Shown in pieces: positions 27,793-35,140 of a DNA stretch of 64,000 nt; position 1 is the first letter of the stretch; the number at the start of each line of letters is the position of its first letter. The notes below the pieces were generated by a model. That model worked only from the letters and a program-made list of their open reading frames with translations, did not search any database and was not told where the DNA came from. Source of the stretch: an uncultured Slackia sp. (lineage in GTDB: Bacteria; Actinomycetota; Coriobacteriia; Coriobacteriales; Eggerthellaceae). The translations under genes and the position numbers were made by a program. The stretch spans positions 1 to 64,000 of the forward strand of contig CAKUIK010000002.1 in the NCBI GenBank assembly GCA_934661005.1, read 5' to 3'.

Positions 27793-28689
27793 ATGAATCT
27801 CTCGCAGCTGTATTACTTCCGCAAGCTCGCCGAAGTGAAGCACTACACCCATGCCGCGGAGGAATTGTTCATTTCTCAGCCGACGCTTTCCAATTCCATA
27901 TCGCAACTCGAGCGAGAGCTCGGTATCCCCCTCTTCGAACGCGAGGGCCGCAAAATCAAGCTCACGAAATACGGCGAGGAATTCTACCAATACGCCACCG
28001 AAGCGGTAAATGCGCTTGAGAAAGGCATCGCGTTGGCGCATGAGCACGCGGGATCACCCACGGGCAGCATCGACATTGGGGCGATTTACACCATCCAAGG
28101 CGACTATCTGCCGTCGCTCATCAAAGGCTATCGCGACCAATATGGCAAAGACGCTCAGGTCAATGTGTTCCAAGGCCTCACGCAACCGCTTCTGGAAGAC
28201 CTCGAAAGCAACCGATACGAACTGGCGTTCACGGCCTACGTGAGCAATAAACCCGACCTTACGTTCGTGCCCGTGCTTACGCAACGACTTGTTGCGGTGG
28301 TACACCGCTCTGACAAGCTCGCATGGGCCAAAGACCTTACGCTCGATTCGCTGCGCGGACGGGATATTATCACCTATCCGCCCACCACGCCCATCGGAGG
28401 CGAAGTCTCGGCGCTCATGAAGACCCATGGGCTGAGCGCCAGTCGCGCTTACGCGAACGACGAGATTACGCTCGGAAGCATGGTTGAGAGCACGCCGGGC
28501 ACAGTCGGCTTGGCGCTCGACACGATTGGCCTCGCGCCTTTCCGCGAGCTCATCACCAAACGCCTGCCCGAAGTCGATGATGACTTTCACACCGTGTGCC
28601 TCGCCTTTAAAACCGCTGCGTACAAAACCCGCGCCGTAGAAAACTTCATCGAATTCACCCGCTCATTCGAGTGGGACAGCAAGCGGTAA
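27793..28689 (+). CDS. LysR-family regulator 2
   Basis: 298 residues. Helix-turn-helix MNLSQLYYFRKLAEVKHYTH and ISQPTLSNSISQLERELG, then a periplasmic-binding-protein-like effector domain. It is clearly paralogous to the regulator at 25121. It probably controls one of the flanking dehydrogenase or transporter genes in response to a carboxylate effector (inference). Confidence 0.9.
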   Translation: MNLSQLYYFRKLAEVKHYTHAAEELFISQPTLSNSISQLERELGIPLFEREGRKIKLTKYGEEFYQYATEAVNALEKGIALAHEHAGSPTGSIDIGAIYTIQGDYLPSLIKGYRDQYGKDAQVNVFQGLTQPLLEDLESNRYELAFTAYVSNKPDLTFVPVLTQRLVAVVHRSDKLAWAKDLTLDSLRGRDIITYPPTTPIGGEVSALMKTHGLSASRAYANDEITLGSMVESTPGTVGLALDTIGLAPFRELITKRLPEVDDDFHTVCLAFKTAAYKTRAVENFIEFTRSFEWDSKR

Positions 28690-28744
28690 CGTGCATCTAT
28701 AGGTTCGAGGCAGCCCTGGTCGCCGATGGCAATCCAAAAGCGAA

Positions 28745-28800
28745 AAGGGCGGCATCCTTTGCGAATCGGCATAACCGAAATGGCAAAGAATGCCGCCCTT
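28745..28800. repeat. Long hairpin downstream of lysR 2
   Basis: AAGGGCGGCAT and CTTTGC pair with GCAAAG and ATGCCGCCCTT (one unpaired base on each side), enclosing an inner TCGG-CATAA-CCGA. Stem of about 17 bp, no T run. It lies at a convergent junction, so it may be a 3' end structure or another fold-back repeat. Confidence 0.55.
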
Positions 28801-28872
28801 GCGGTTTCGAGCGACACCGCACGCATTACGCCTCACAAACAAGACGCTGCAAAGCAAGGCGGCGCATAAGAA

Positions 28873-28902
28873 AAAAGCCGCACCCTTTCGAGTGCGGCTT
28901 TT
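28873..28902. terminator. Bidirectional terminator at the lysR/MFS junction
   Basis: A perfect 11-bp stem AAAAGCCGCAC / GTGCGGCTTTT with an 8-base loop and A/T ends. It serves the minus-strand transporter gene, whose stop is 27 bp away, and possibly lysR. Confidence 0.85.
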
Positions 28903-28928
28903 CCACGAGAGCACGATTGGAACGAATG

Positions 28929-30185
28929 CTATTCGGTCCAGTCGGCCTGCAGGCCCTTCATCTTGCCAAAGCAGAAGATGCCGAGCAGCAGAACCACAAC
29001 CATGAGCACAATCGCGACGGTGAACAGGATGCTGTAGCTCATGTCGCCGAAGAAGGCCCAGAAAGGAGCACCCACAGCGCCAACGATGTTCACGAACATG
29101 GAGACGCGGGAGTAAATCTGGGGATACTCACGCTGGCCGAAGAGCTGGCGAACCAAGATGGGAACCAGAACGACGCAGCTGGCGAAGAAGAAGCCGTACA
29201 CAGCAGAGCCGGCGTACAGGATCATAGCGGAGCCGGTGCCGAACCACACGAGCAGGACGCCGAGGATGCCGCAAGCGCAAGCCGCGAAGAAGCTGAGCTT
29301 GGAGTTCTTGTCGGCGCACACGCCCAGGGCGAGCTTGCAGATAGCCTGAGAAGCCATCATGACGGTAGCCATGGTAACGCCAACGGCGATGAAGGTGCCG
29401 GTGCCGTCGTCGAGCGACTTGGTGTACTTCGGGAACTGCTGAGCAACGATAGTGAGCAGGTTGATGATGCCGGCGAGCAGGAACACTGCGTAGAAGGCAA
29501 CGGACTTCATGGCCTTGCTGGCGTCGATGCCGGCGGGCTTGCCAGAAGCGGTCTGGGGCTTGCCATAGGGCAGGCAGCCAGCCTCTTCAGGCGTGGAGCG
29601 GATGCACAGCAGCGTGAACGGCAGCGAAGTGACGAGAGCGGCGACGCCCCAAATCATGTAGATGGTCCACACGTCCATGCCAGAAGCGATGAGCGCATTG
29701 AAGACCTGCAGCCAGATAGCGCCACCGATACCGGTGAATGCCATGCAGGCGCCGATGATGGTGCCGGACTTCTGGTTGAACCACTTGTTGCACAGCGTGG
29801 GAACAGCCAGCCAGAGCAGACCAACTTCGCCAAGACCCATCATGAGGCCGGCAACGTAGAAGATCCACATGCTCTTGATGAGCGAAATGAGGATGAAGCC
29901 GACGCCGACGAGAAGCGCAGATGCGGAAAGCACGATGCGAATGTCGGTCTTAGCGAGCAGGTTGCCGATGAACGGCGCCGAGAAAGCTTCGGCCAGGTAG
30001 AGCACCGTGATGTACAGCGCCCATTGGGTGGTAGGCACGCCCAGCAGATCGGGAACGTAGGCCTGGAAAGCGCTCCACGTCGAGAAGACGAGAGCCGAGC
30101 ATCCGAAGGTAATCATGATGCCCGAGATAATGATGAGGATGTGACGCACGCTCATCTTATCGGTGTAGGTTGCAGTTTCGCCCAA
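28929..30185 (-). CDS. MFS transporter, oxalate/formate-antiporter-like
   Basis: 418 residues with about 12 membrane segments. The stretch LCNKWFNQKSGTIIGACMAF and the following GIGGAIW match the monocarboxylate and oxalate:formate antiporter branch of the major facilitator superfamily. It likely imports the organic acid handled by the neighbouring CoA enzymes, perhaps in exchange for the reduced product (inference). AGGAGGAAAG precedes the ATG. The upstream region holds two unusual dyads. Confidence 0.85.
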   Translation of the reverse strand: MGETATYTDKMSVRHILIIISGIMITFGCSALVFSTWSAFQAYVPDLLGVPTTQWALYITVLYLAEAFSAPFIGNLLAKTDIRIVLSASALLVGVGFILISLIKSMWIFYVAGLMMGLGEVGLLWLAVPTLCNKWFNQKSGTIIGACMAFTGIGGAIWLQVFNALIASGMDVWTIYMIWGVAALVTSLPFTLLCIRSTPEEAGCLPYGKPQTASGKPAGIDASKAMKSVAFYAVFLLAGIINLLTIVAQQFPKYTKSLDDGTGTFIAVGVTMATVMMASQAICKLALGVCADKNSKLSFFAACACGILGVLLVWFGTGSAMILYAGSAVYGFFFASCVVLVPILVRQLFGQREYPQIYSRVSMFVNIVGAVGAPFWAFFGDMSYSILFTVAIVLMVVVLLLGIFCFGKMKGLQADWTE

Positions 30186-30219
30186 TTTCTTTCCTCCTTA
30201 TGAAAGACCAGACGATGTG

Positions 30220-30263
30220 GCCTGCCTTCTTAAGGGGGCCAGAATTCCCTTAAGAAGGCAGGC
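30220..30263. promoter_or_regulatory. 17-bp perfect inverted repeat just upstream of the MFS gene
   Basis: GCCTGCCTTCTTAAGGG and CCCTTAAGAAGGCAGGC flank a 10-base spacer, about 35 bases before the MFS start. If transcribed, it forms a long hairpin next to the ribosome site. No T run follows on the minus strand, so translation control, mRNA stabilisation or a protein-binding site is more likely than termination. Confidence 0.6.
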
Positions 30264-30273
30264 GCCTTAGATT

Positions 30274-30308
30274 TCACCCGAAGGCGCCGATCCAAGAACA
30301 AATTCACT
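30274..30308 (+). repeat. Short repeat shared with the dehydrogenase 3' region, copy 2
   Basis: Second copy of the motif at 21138-21179 (TCACCC, GAAGGCG, CGATC, CAAGAACAAATTCACT). Here it lies upstream of, and antisense to, the MFS gene. Confidence 0.7.
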
Positions 30309-30338
30309 AAGTATAATCCTGCAAATCTGCACATCATG

Positions 30339-30368
30339 TTAGGGTCAATATTGCGTTTCTGACCCTAA
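30339..30368. promoter_or_regulatory. Candidate operator upstream of the MFS gene
   Basis: A perfect 9-bp dyad TTAGGGTCA-12 bases-TGACCCTAA lies in the 361-bp gap between the MFS gene and the third dehydrogenase gene. A second, weaker dyad (AAATTGGATAA / TTATCC-AATTT) follows at 30409-30435. Both are plausible binding sites for a LysR regulator or another factor. Confidence 0.45.
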
Positions 30369-30481
30369 ACCGATAAGTATCAGCGATAGTTGCCCCACAA
30401 ATATAAGCAAATTGGATAATTTCTTATCCCAATTTTTGCGTTATGGGCTTGAAATCACGGGACAAGTCTTTGAAAAGTGAC

Positions 30482-30517
30482 CGAAAAAAGAAGAAGGGGA
30501 AGCGAACTTCCCCTTCT
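30482..30517 (-). terminator. Terminator of the third acyl-CoA dehydrogenase gene
   Basis: On the minus strand AGAAGGGGAAG pairs with CTTCCCCTTCT around TTCG, followed by TCTTTTTTC. Confidence 0.88.
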
Positions 30518-30546
30518 GATTGATAAGCGATAGGCGCCAACACACC

Positions 30547-31710
30547 CTATTCGAGCTCGGCGTATTTCCGCATGACGAGAGGCGCAGCGATATACACCAT
30601 GATCTGGTCGGTGCCTTCGGCGATTTGGAAACCGCGGCAATCTTGCCAAATCGAAGAGATTCGCTCATGAGTCGTGTAGCCGCGACCGCCCAGAATTTGC
30701 ATGGCGTCGCTTGCGACTTCGGTCGCCGCGCGTGGGACGTATCGCTTCATAAGTGCCACGGTCAAACGCTCGTGCACGCCATGGTCGAATTCCCATGCGG
30801 CCTTATACACCATATGGCGCATATTCGTGAGTTTCACTTCCATATCGGTCAGCATCTCTTGAACCTGCTGGAAGTTCGCTACCGGCGTGCCAAATGCCGT
30901 GCGCTCACGCGCCCAGCGCACCGCATCGTCCATCGCGGCTTGCGCCTCACCGAGCGCCGTAGCGCACGCAAACACGCGGCCATATTCGAAAAACCTGAAC
31001 AGCTGCGGGAAGCCCTTCGCCGGCCCCTGGAGCCGCCACGATTCGTCAAGCTCGACATTGTCGAAGCGTACGTGCGCGAAAGGAAGCATCTCTTGGCCGA
31101 TTTTACTCTCGGGAACCGCCTCAACGCCCTTCGCGGTACGCGGAACCATCCACATAGACAATGCGGGATGCCCATTTTCAGCAGGCGCATCTTCGTCAAT
31201 CGCGGCAACGAGCAGCGCAGGCGCATATTCGCCATTGTTCACGAACATCTTCTCGCCATTCATGAATAAACGGCCATCGACGGAACGCACGCAGGTCTTC
31301 ATGCCCGTGGTATCGGAGCCGGAATTCGGCTCGGAAACCGCGAACGCGAACGCAAGGCGGCCCGTATTCTGATATTCGAGACGAATCGGATCGGTTTGCG
31401 CGGGGCTTGCGAAAGCCTCGAGAATTTGCAGCTGAAGAAAATCGTTCTGAAACGGCAGCGTTGCGCCCGAAACGCGGGAAAGCTCCTCGAGCACGAGAAC
31501 CTGCGCCAACAAGTCGTAATGGACATGATTGCGTCGATGGATGACGCCGAATCCGTTGAAGTCGAGATCGACGAACGCCTTCACCACCTCGTCGGGCAAA
31601 CCCATGTCGCGGCGCCACTGCGCAACCGACTCTTTATTAAAGTATTTCTCGCCAAATGCGCGCACCTGCGAGATGAGCACGCGATCGGCATCGCTCAGCA
31701 TGAAATCCAT
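30547..31710 (-). CDS. Acyl-CoA dehydrogenase, CaiA-like
   Basis: 387 residues of the acyl-CoA dehydrogenase family but distant from the two paralogues at 19950 and 26393. The order MDFMLSDADRVLISQVRAF, FAVSEPNSGSDTTGMKT, AMQILGGRGYTTHERISS and AEGTDQIMVYIA resembles crotonobetainyl-CoA reductase CaiA. The conserved Glu of the active site is kept in AEGTDQ. It probably dehydrogenates or reduces a CoA ester made by the neighbouring ligase or transferase. It is divergent from the CaiD-like gene at 32210. Confidence 0.88.
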   Translation of the reverse strand: MDFMLSDADRVLISQVRAFGEKYFNKESVAQWRRDMGLPDEVVKAFVDLDFNGFGVIHRRNHVHYDLLAQVLVLEELSRVSGATLPFQNDFLQLQILEAFASPAQTDPIRLEYQNTGRLAFAFAVSEPNSGSDTTGMKTCVRSVDGRLFMNGEKMFVNNGEYAPALLVAAIDEDAPAENGHPALSMWMVPRTAKGVEAVPESKIGQEMLPFAHVRFDNVELDESWRLQGPAKGFPQLFRFFEYGRVFACATALGEAQAAMDDAVRWARERTAFGTPVANFQQVQEMLTDMEVKLTNMRHMVYKAAWEFDHGVHERLTVALMKRYVPRAATEVASDAMQILGGRGYTTHERISSIWQDCRGFQIAEGTDQIMVYIAAPLVMRKYAELE

Positions 31711-32025
31711 TGCCGCGCCTTTCTAGATTGCGCAACCGCGACGGAACGTCGTCGCGTTACCCCTTTACTCTATTAGCGGAATACGCACCCAAGCAGACTC
31801 CCCTTGCGTTTTGCTGTTAGCAGCGTGGCGCATTCCTCAATGCGATGGCGCGATTATAACCGCCATTTCACTTTTACGCATTTTTTGGACGCGATTTATA
31901 CCACAGAAATGCGAAAATGACCTATCTACTACTTTTTTAGTGATGCACTCAATTTACGCTGAAACCTCAATTACACCAACTCAAGCGATACCGAAGCACA
32001 CCAGGCGGCCATATTGTATCAATCA

Positions 32026-32110
32026 CGAGGTGCGAAGCCGACCGAATGGTCGGTGAGGCAGCGGACAGCCACTCTGGCCAAATGCGTGAATCGGTCGGCA
32101 ACGCACCTCG
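32026..32110. repeat. Fold-back intergenic element F
   Basis: Arms of about 21 bp (CGAGGTGCG-AA-GCCGACCGA on the left, its near reverse complement at 32090-32110) enclose about 43 bp, with an internal ACCGAATGGTCGGT dyad. It lies in the 499-bp divergent gap 31711-32209. The remainder of that gap is AT-rich and should hold the two promoters. Confidence 0.6.
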
Positions 32111-32209
32111 AGTAAAAGCGAGCTTGTCTTGCTTAAAACAACCAGGGGATATGCCACTGGGCGTATAAAGGCTTTTATAAAAGGAAAGCCGCGACATCAA
32201 GGAGGAAAC

Positions 32210-32995
32210 ATGGCAGATTACTACGGAACCGACACTGTCGTATCCGAGCTTCGCGAGGACGGACTGCTGATCATCCGCATCAACCGTCCCGAGGTCGCCA
32301 ACGCGCTGAACGGCGCAACTTCCGACGCTATGGAAAACATCATGAACCACGCCGAGAAGGACAAGGCTGTGCGCGCCATCATCGTGACGGGCACCGGCAA
32401 GGTCTTCTGCGCTGGCGAGGACCTCTCCGAGCTCTCTGAGGGCGGCGAGTGCCAGACCGTTACCGAGCACGGCTTCGGTGGCATCACGGCTCGTCTGTGC
32501 TCCAAGCCCATCATCGCGGCATGCAACGGCTCCGCTGCTGGCGGCGGCATGGAAATCGCCCTTTCCTGCGACATGGTTGTCGCTGCTGAGAACGCCAAGT
32601 TCGGCTGCACCGAGGTTGGCCTGGGCATCATCGCTTCCACGGGCGGCATCGTTCGCCTCGCTCGCGACATCAACCGCAAGGACTGCATGGAGCTTCTGCT
32701 CACTGGCAAGAAGATCAAGGCTCCTGAGGCGAAAGAGCTTGGCCTGATCAACTACGTCGTTCCTGCCGAAGAGGTCATGGACAAGGCCATCGAGCTGGCC
32801 GAGCAGGTTCTGAAGAACGCTCCCCTGGCTCTGAAGTGGACCAAGTACCTGGTTCATGCTTCCGACCAGATGTCCGAGGAAGACGCGATGCGCTACTGCG
32901 ACGGTGCTTATCGCTTCCTCGAGAAGACCGAAGACGGCATCGAGGGCCCGCTGGCCTTCACCGAGAAGCGCACCCCCAACTGGGTTGGCCGCTAA
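32210..32995 (+). CDS. Enoyl-CoA hydratase/isomerase family protein, CaiD-like
   Basis: 261-residue crotonase: oxyanion-hole segments GKVFCAGEDLSEL and GSAAGGGMEIALSCDM, and the glutamate-bearing CTEVGLGIIASTGG. The C-terminus DGIEGPLAFTEKRTPNWVGR closely follows the end of carnitinyl-CoA dehydratase CaiD as remembered. It would hydrate an enoyl-CoA or dehydrate a 3-hydroxyacyl-CoA in the same pathway as the ligase and dehydrogenases. Codon use is strongly biased (GCT, CGT, AAG), like the dehydrogenase at 19950. AAGGAGG precedes the ATG at 32210. Confidence 0.9.
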   Translation: MADYYGTDTVVSELREDGLLIIRINRPEVANALNGATSDAMENIMNHAEKDKAVRAIIVTGTGKVFCAGEDLSELSEGGECQTVTEHGFGGITARLCSKPIIAACNGSAAGGGMEIALSCDMVVAAENAKFGCTEVGLGIIASTGGIVRLARDINRKDCMELLLTGKKIKAPEAKELGLINYVVPAEEVMDKAIELAEQVLKNAPLALKWTKYLVHASDQMSEEDAMRYCDGAYRFLEKTEDGIEGPLAFTEKRTPNWVGR

Positions 32996-33023
32996 TCATA
33001 GCGAACCTTCAGCTTCTTCCCTT

Positions 33024-33055
33024 GCGCCCGCACGACCTCCTAAGCGTGCGGGCGC
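33024..33055 (+). terminator. Hairpin after the crotonase gene
   Basis: A perfect 11-bp stem GCGCCCGCACG / CGTGCGGGCGC, 29 bp after the stop, with CTCCCCTTCG downstream. Very stable but lacking a T run. Confidence 0.5.
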
Positions 33056-33146
33056 TCCCCTTCGCTACATTCGGCCACTCCTTGGCGCGAAAGCGTCGGC
33101 CGAATCATATGAGAGCGAGCGCTTACCCTTCGCTTTCAGCTTGTCG

Positions 33147-33178
33147 AAAAGAGACGCGTTATGCGTCTCTTTTCGTTT
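33147..33178 (+). terminator. Intrinsic terminator downstream of the crotonase gene
   Basis: A perfect 11-bp stem AAAAGAGACGC / GCGTCTCTTTT with a GTTAT loop, followed by CGTTTAT. It has A and T ends, so it may work in both directions. Confidence 0.75.
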
Positions 33179-33212
33179 ATATGGCACGCCTAAAAGAGCC
33201 CACGAAACAAAA

Positions 33213-33327
33213 CGCTCCCCTTGGGTACCTGAATCCGCTTCGGTCAAGTCCTGCTCGCTACGAACAGCACATTAAGTGCTGTTCTGCTCGTGCGGAATCT
33301 ATCGGATTCAGGTACCCAAGGGGAGCG
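33213..33327. repeat. Fold-back intergenic element C, perfect 25-bp arms
   Basis: Arms 33213-33237 and 33303-33327 are perfect reverse complements over 25 bp. Inside is a second dyad GAACAGCAC-ATTAA-GTGCTGTTC (33262-33284). On the minus strand the interior carries CCGATAGATTCCGCACGAGC, shared with element A, with the core TTCCGCACGAGC also in element E. No ORF crosses it with coding character. Confidence 0.85.
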
Positions 33328-33422
33328 CTCGAAGAATGCTAATCGGTTGAGAAGGCCTGCCTTGTTGATAGCCTGTCCAAGGCCGTCTGCGTTCAAGCTT
33401 GTTCTTCAGTTTGATATTGAAC

Positions 33423-33476
33423 GCAGCCAGACGGGCGCATAACGAAACCACAAGGTGAAGCGGTACGGTAGCCCGA
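33423..33476 (+). repeat. Degenerate copy of the GCGGTAGCC repeat block
   Basis: GCAGCCAGACGGGCGCATAA, then GAAGCGGTACGGTAGCCCG. The same order of blocks is seen at 39648-39695 and, in looser form, at 10998-11045 and (reversed) 39379-39422. It lies between element C and rluD in a 528-bp non-coding gap. Confidence 0.6.
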
Positions 33477-33523
33477 CATGGTTTTAGATGGGCTAACCCG
33501 CAAGACGAGGCGAACGAATCAAC

Positions 33524-34480
33524 CTATTCGCGAGCTTCCAACTCGTCGATAACCTCTTGAAAATCGGGCGGCAGCGTATCTTCAAATTCCATACGCTCGC
33601 CCGTAATGGGATGCGTAAACGCCAAGCGATACGAGTGAAGGAACTGGCGATTGAGGCCGAGGTTTTCCTTCTTCTTCCATCCATACACCGGATCGCCCAC
33701 GCAAGGGTGCTTGATGTATTCCATATGTACGCGAATCTGGTGCGTGCGACCCGTAAACAACTTGCAATCGATCAGCGTGAAGCCATCGTCGTTTTTACCG
33801 GGCTCGAAGCGGCGCTTAACCGTGAAGGTCGTGATAGACGGGCGTGCGTCTTCGCGATCGGAAACTTCCATACGAAGGCGGTCTCGCCCGCCGCGCGCGA
33901 TAGGCGCGTCAACGATGCCGGTATCAAGCGGAATCCAACCTTGCACAAGCGCGAGGTAATGGCGATCGACATCTTTCAGCCGAATATCTTCCATAAGCGC
34001 GAGGCCCACTTCGTTGGTCTTCGCGCACAGCATAAGACCGCTCGTGTCGCGATCGAGGCGATGGACGATGCCCAGGCGGTCTTGCTCGCCTTGCACGTCA
34101 CAGAGGTTTTCTTTGCCGCAATGCGCGATAAGGGCATTAACGAGCGTATCGCCATAATGGCCTTCGGCAGGATGACACACGAGACCCGCCTGTTTTGAGA
34201 TAACGAGCAGGTAATCGTCCTCGTAGCGAATATCGAGCGGAATGTCGGCCGCGACAAGCTCGGGCGCGTGCGGGTCTTCATACGTCTCGTATTCCAGCAC
34301 ATCACCCACGCAAACCGATGCGCTCTTGCGCGGCAGCTTGCCATTGAGTGCACAGTAGCCATCGGCGATGCATTTTGCGGCAGAGCTGCGTGTGGGATAG
34401 AGCCCCTGCGACGCCATATAGGCATCGAGACGCATGCCGTCGCATCCTTCGGGCACCACATTGCGCGCATAGCTAGACAT
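33524..34480 (-). CDS. rluD: 23S rRNA pseudouridine synthase, RluD type
   Basis: 318 residues: N-terminal S4 RNA-binding domain (MRLDAYMASQGLYPTRSSA), then the catalytic domain with HRLDRDTSGLMLCAKT (nucleophilic Asp) and FTGRTHQIRVHM. It converts uridines of 23S rRNA to pseudouridine. The ATG at 34480 (MSSYARN) overlaps the lspA end by 8 bp, in the usual lspA-rluD pair. Confidence 0.93.
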   Translation of the reverse strand: MSSYARNVVPEGCDGMRLDAYMASQGLYPTRSSAAKCIADGYCALNGKLPRKSASVCVGDVLEYETYEDPHAPELVAADIPLDIRYEDDYLLVISKQAGLVCHPAEGHYGDTLVNALIAHCGKENLCDVQGEQDRLGIVHRLDRDTSGLMLCAKTNEVGLALMEDIRLKDVDRHYLALVQGWIPLDTGIVDAPIARGGRDRLRMEVSDREDARPSITTFTVKRRFEPGKNDDGFTLIDCKLFTGRTHQIRVHMEYIKHPCVGDPVYGWKKKENLGLNRQFLHSYRLAFTHPITGERMEFEDTLPPDFQEVIDELEARE

Positions 34481-34991
34481 GGGCGCCCTCCTTACGCGTC
34501 GCAAGCAAATACCCCACGACAAGCAGCACGAAACCGCACGTCACGCCAATATCGGCAATATTGAACACCGGGAAATCGATGAACGTGAAATCGATGAAGT
34601 CAACAACGTAGAGCTGGCTGAAGCGATCGATGGCATTGCCCAAGCCACCCGAAAACACGAGCGCGAGCGCGAGCGTCTCAAGAATGTTCGGCGCGTGGCC
34701 GGCAAGCTTTTCCCAGAATGCGAACGCGAACGCGATGAGAACGCACACGATGCTCGAGGTAATGCCCAAGGCGAACGTCGAATTGCCGAACATGCCCCAG
34801 GCGGCACCCGTATTATGCACGAGCGTGAAACGGAACAGGCCGCAGTTGGTGCCCGCCTGCCCAAGCTCATATGCGCCCTCGAAATACATCTTCGTAAGGC
34901 GATCGAACACCAGCCAGACAAGGGCAATCGCCGCAAAAAGCGCAGCTGCCTTCTTTTTAGAATTCTTCGATGTCACGATATCGGTAGTCAC
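34473..34991 (-). CDS. lspA: Lipoprotein signal peptidase II
   Basis: 172 residues with four membrane segments. The two catalytic aspartates are in GGLGNAIDRF and FNIADIGV. It cleaves prolipoprotein signal peptides after lipidation. It lies downstream of ileS on the minus strand, separated by a terminator. Confidence 0.95.
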   Translation of the reverse strand: MTTDIVTSKNSKKKAAALFAAIALVWLVFDRLTKMYFEGAYELGQAGTNCGLFRFTLVHNTGAAWGMFGNSTFALGITSSIVCVLIAFAFAFWEKLAGHAPNILETLALALVFSGGLGNAIDRFSQLYVVDFIDFTFIDFPVFNIADIGVTCGFVLLVVGYLLATRKEGAHV

Positions 34992-35005
34992 GTGGACCTT
35001 TCTTT

Positions 35006-35045
35006 AAAAAGCGGAGCGGGCCGAAAGGTCACTCCCCCGGCCCGC
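35006..35045 (-). terminator. Terminator after ileS
   Basis: On the minus strand GCGGGCCG pairs with CGGCCCGC across a 14-base loop, followed by TCCGCTTTTTAAAG, just before lspA. Confidence 0.6.
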
Positions 35046-35140
35046 CTTATAAGTCGCGACGCACGAGCGCACCAAACCCCAGGTCGGCTTTTCAGCGCGC
35101 CCAAGGTTCGATGGCTCGCGATTCGCGAAAATGCGAATGC

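Noticed and set aside
33024..33178. The hairpins after the crotonase gene as further mobile repeats
   Set aside because: They are short and unique in sequence, and one has a terminator layout, so they are better explained as 3' end structures.
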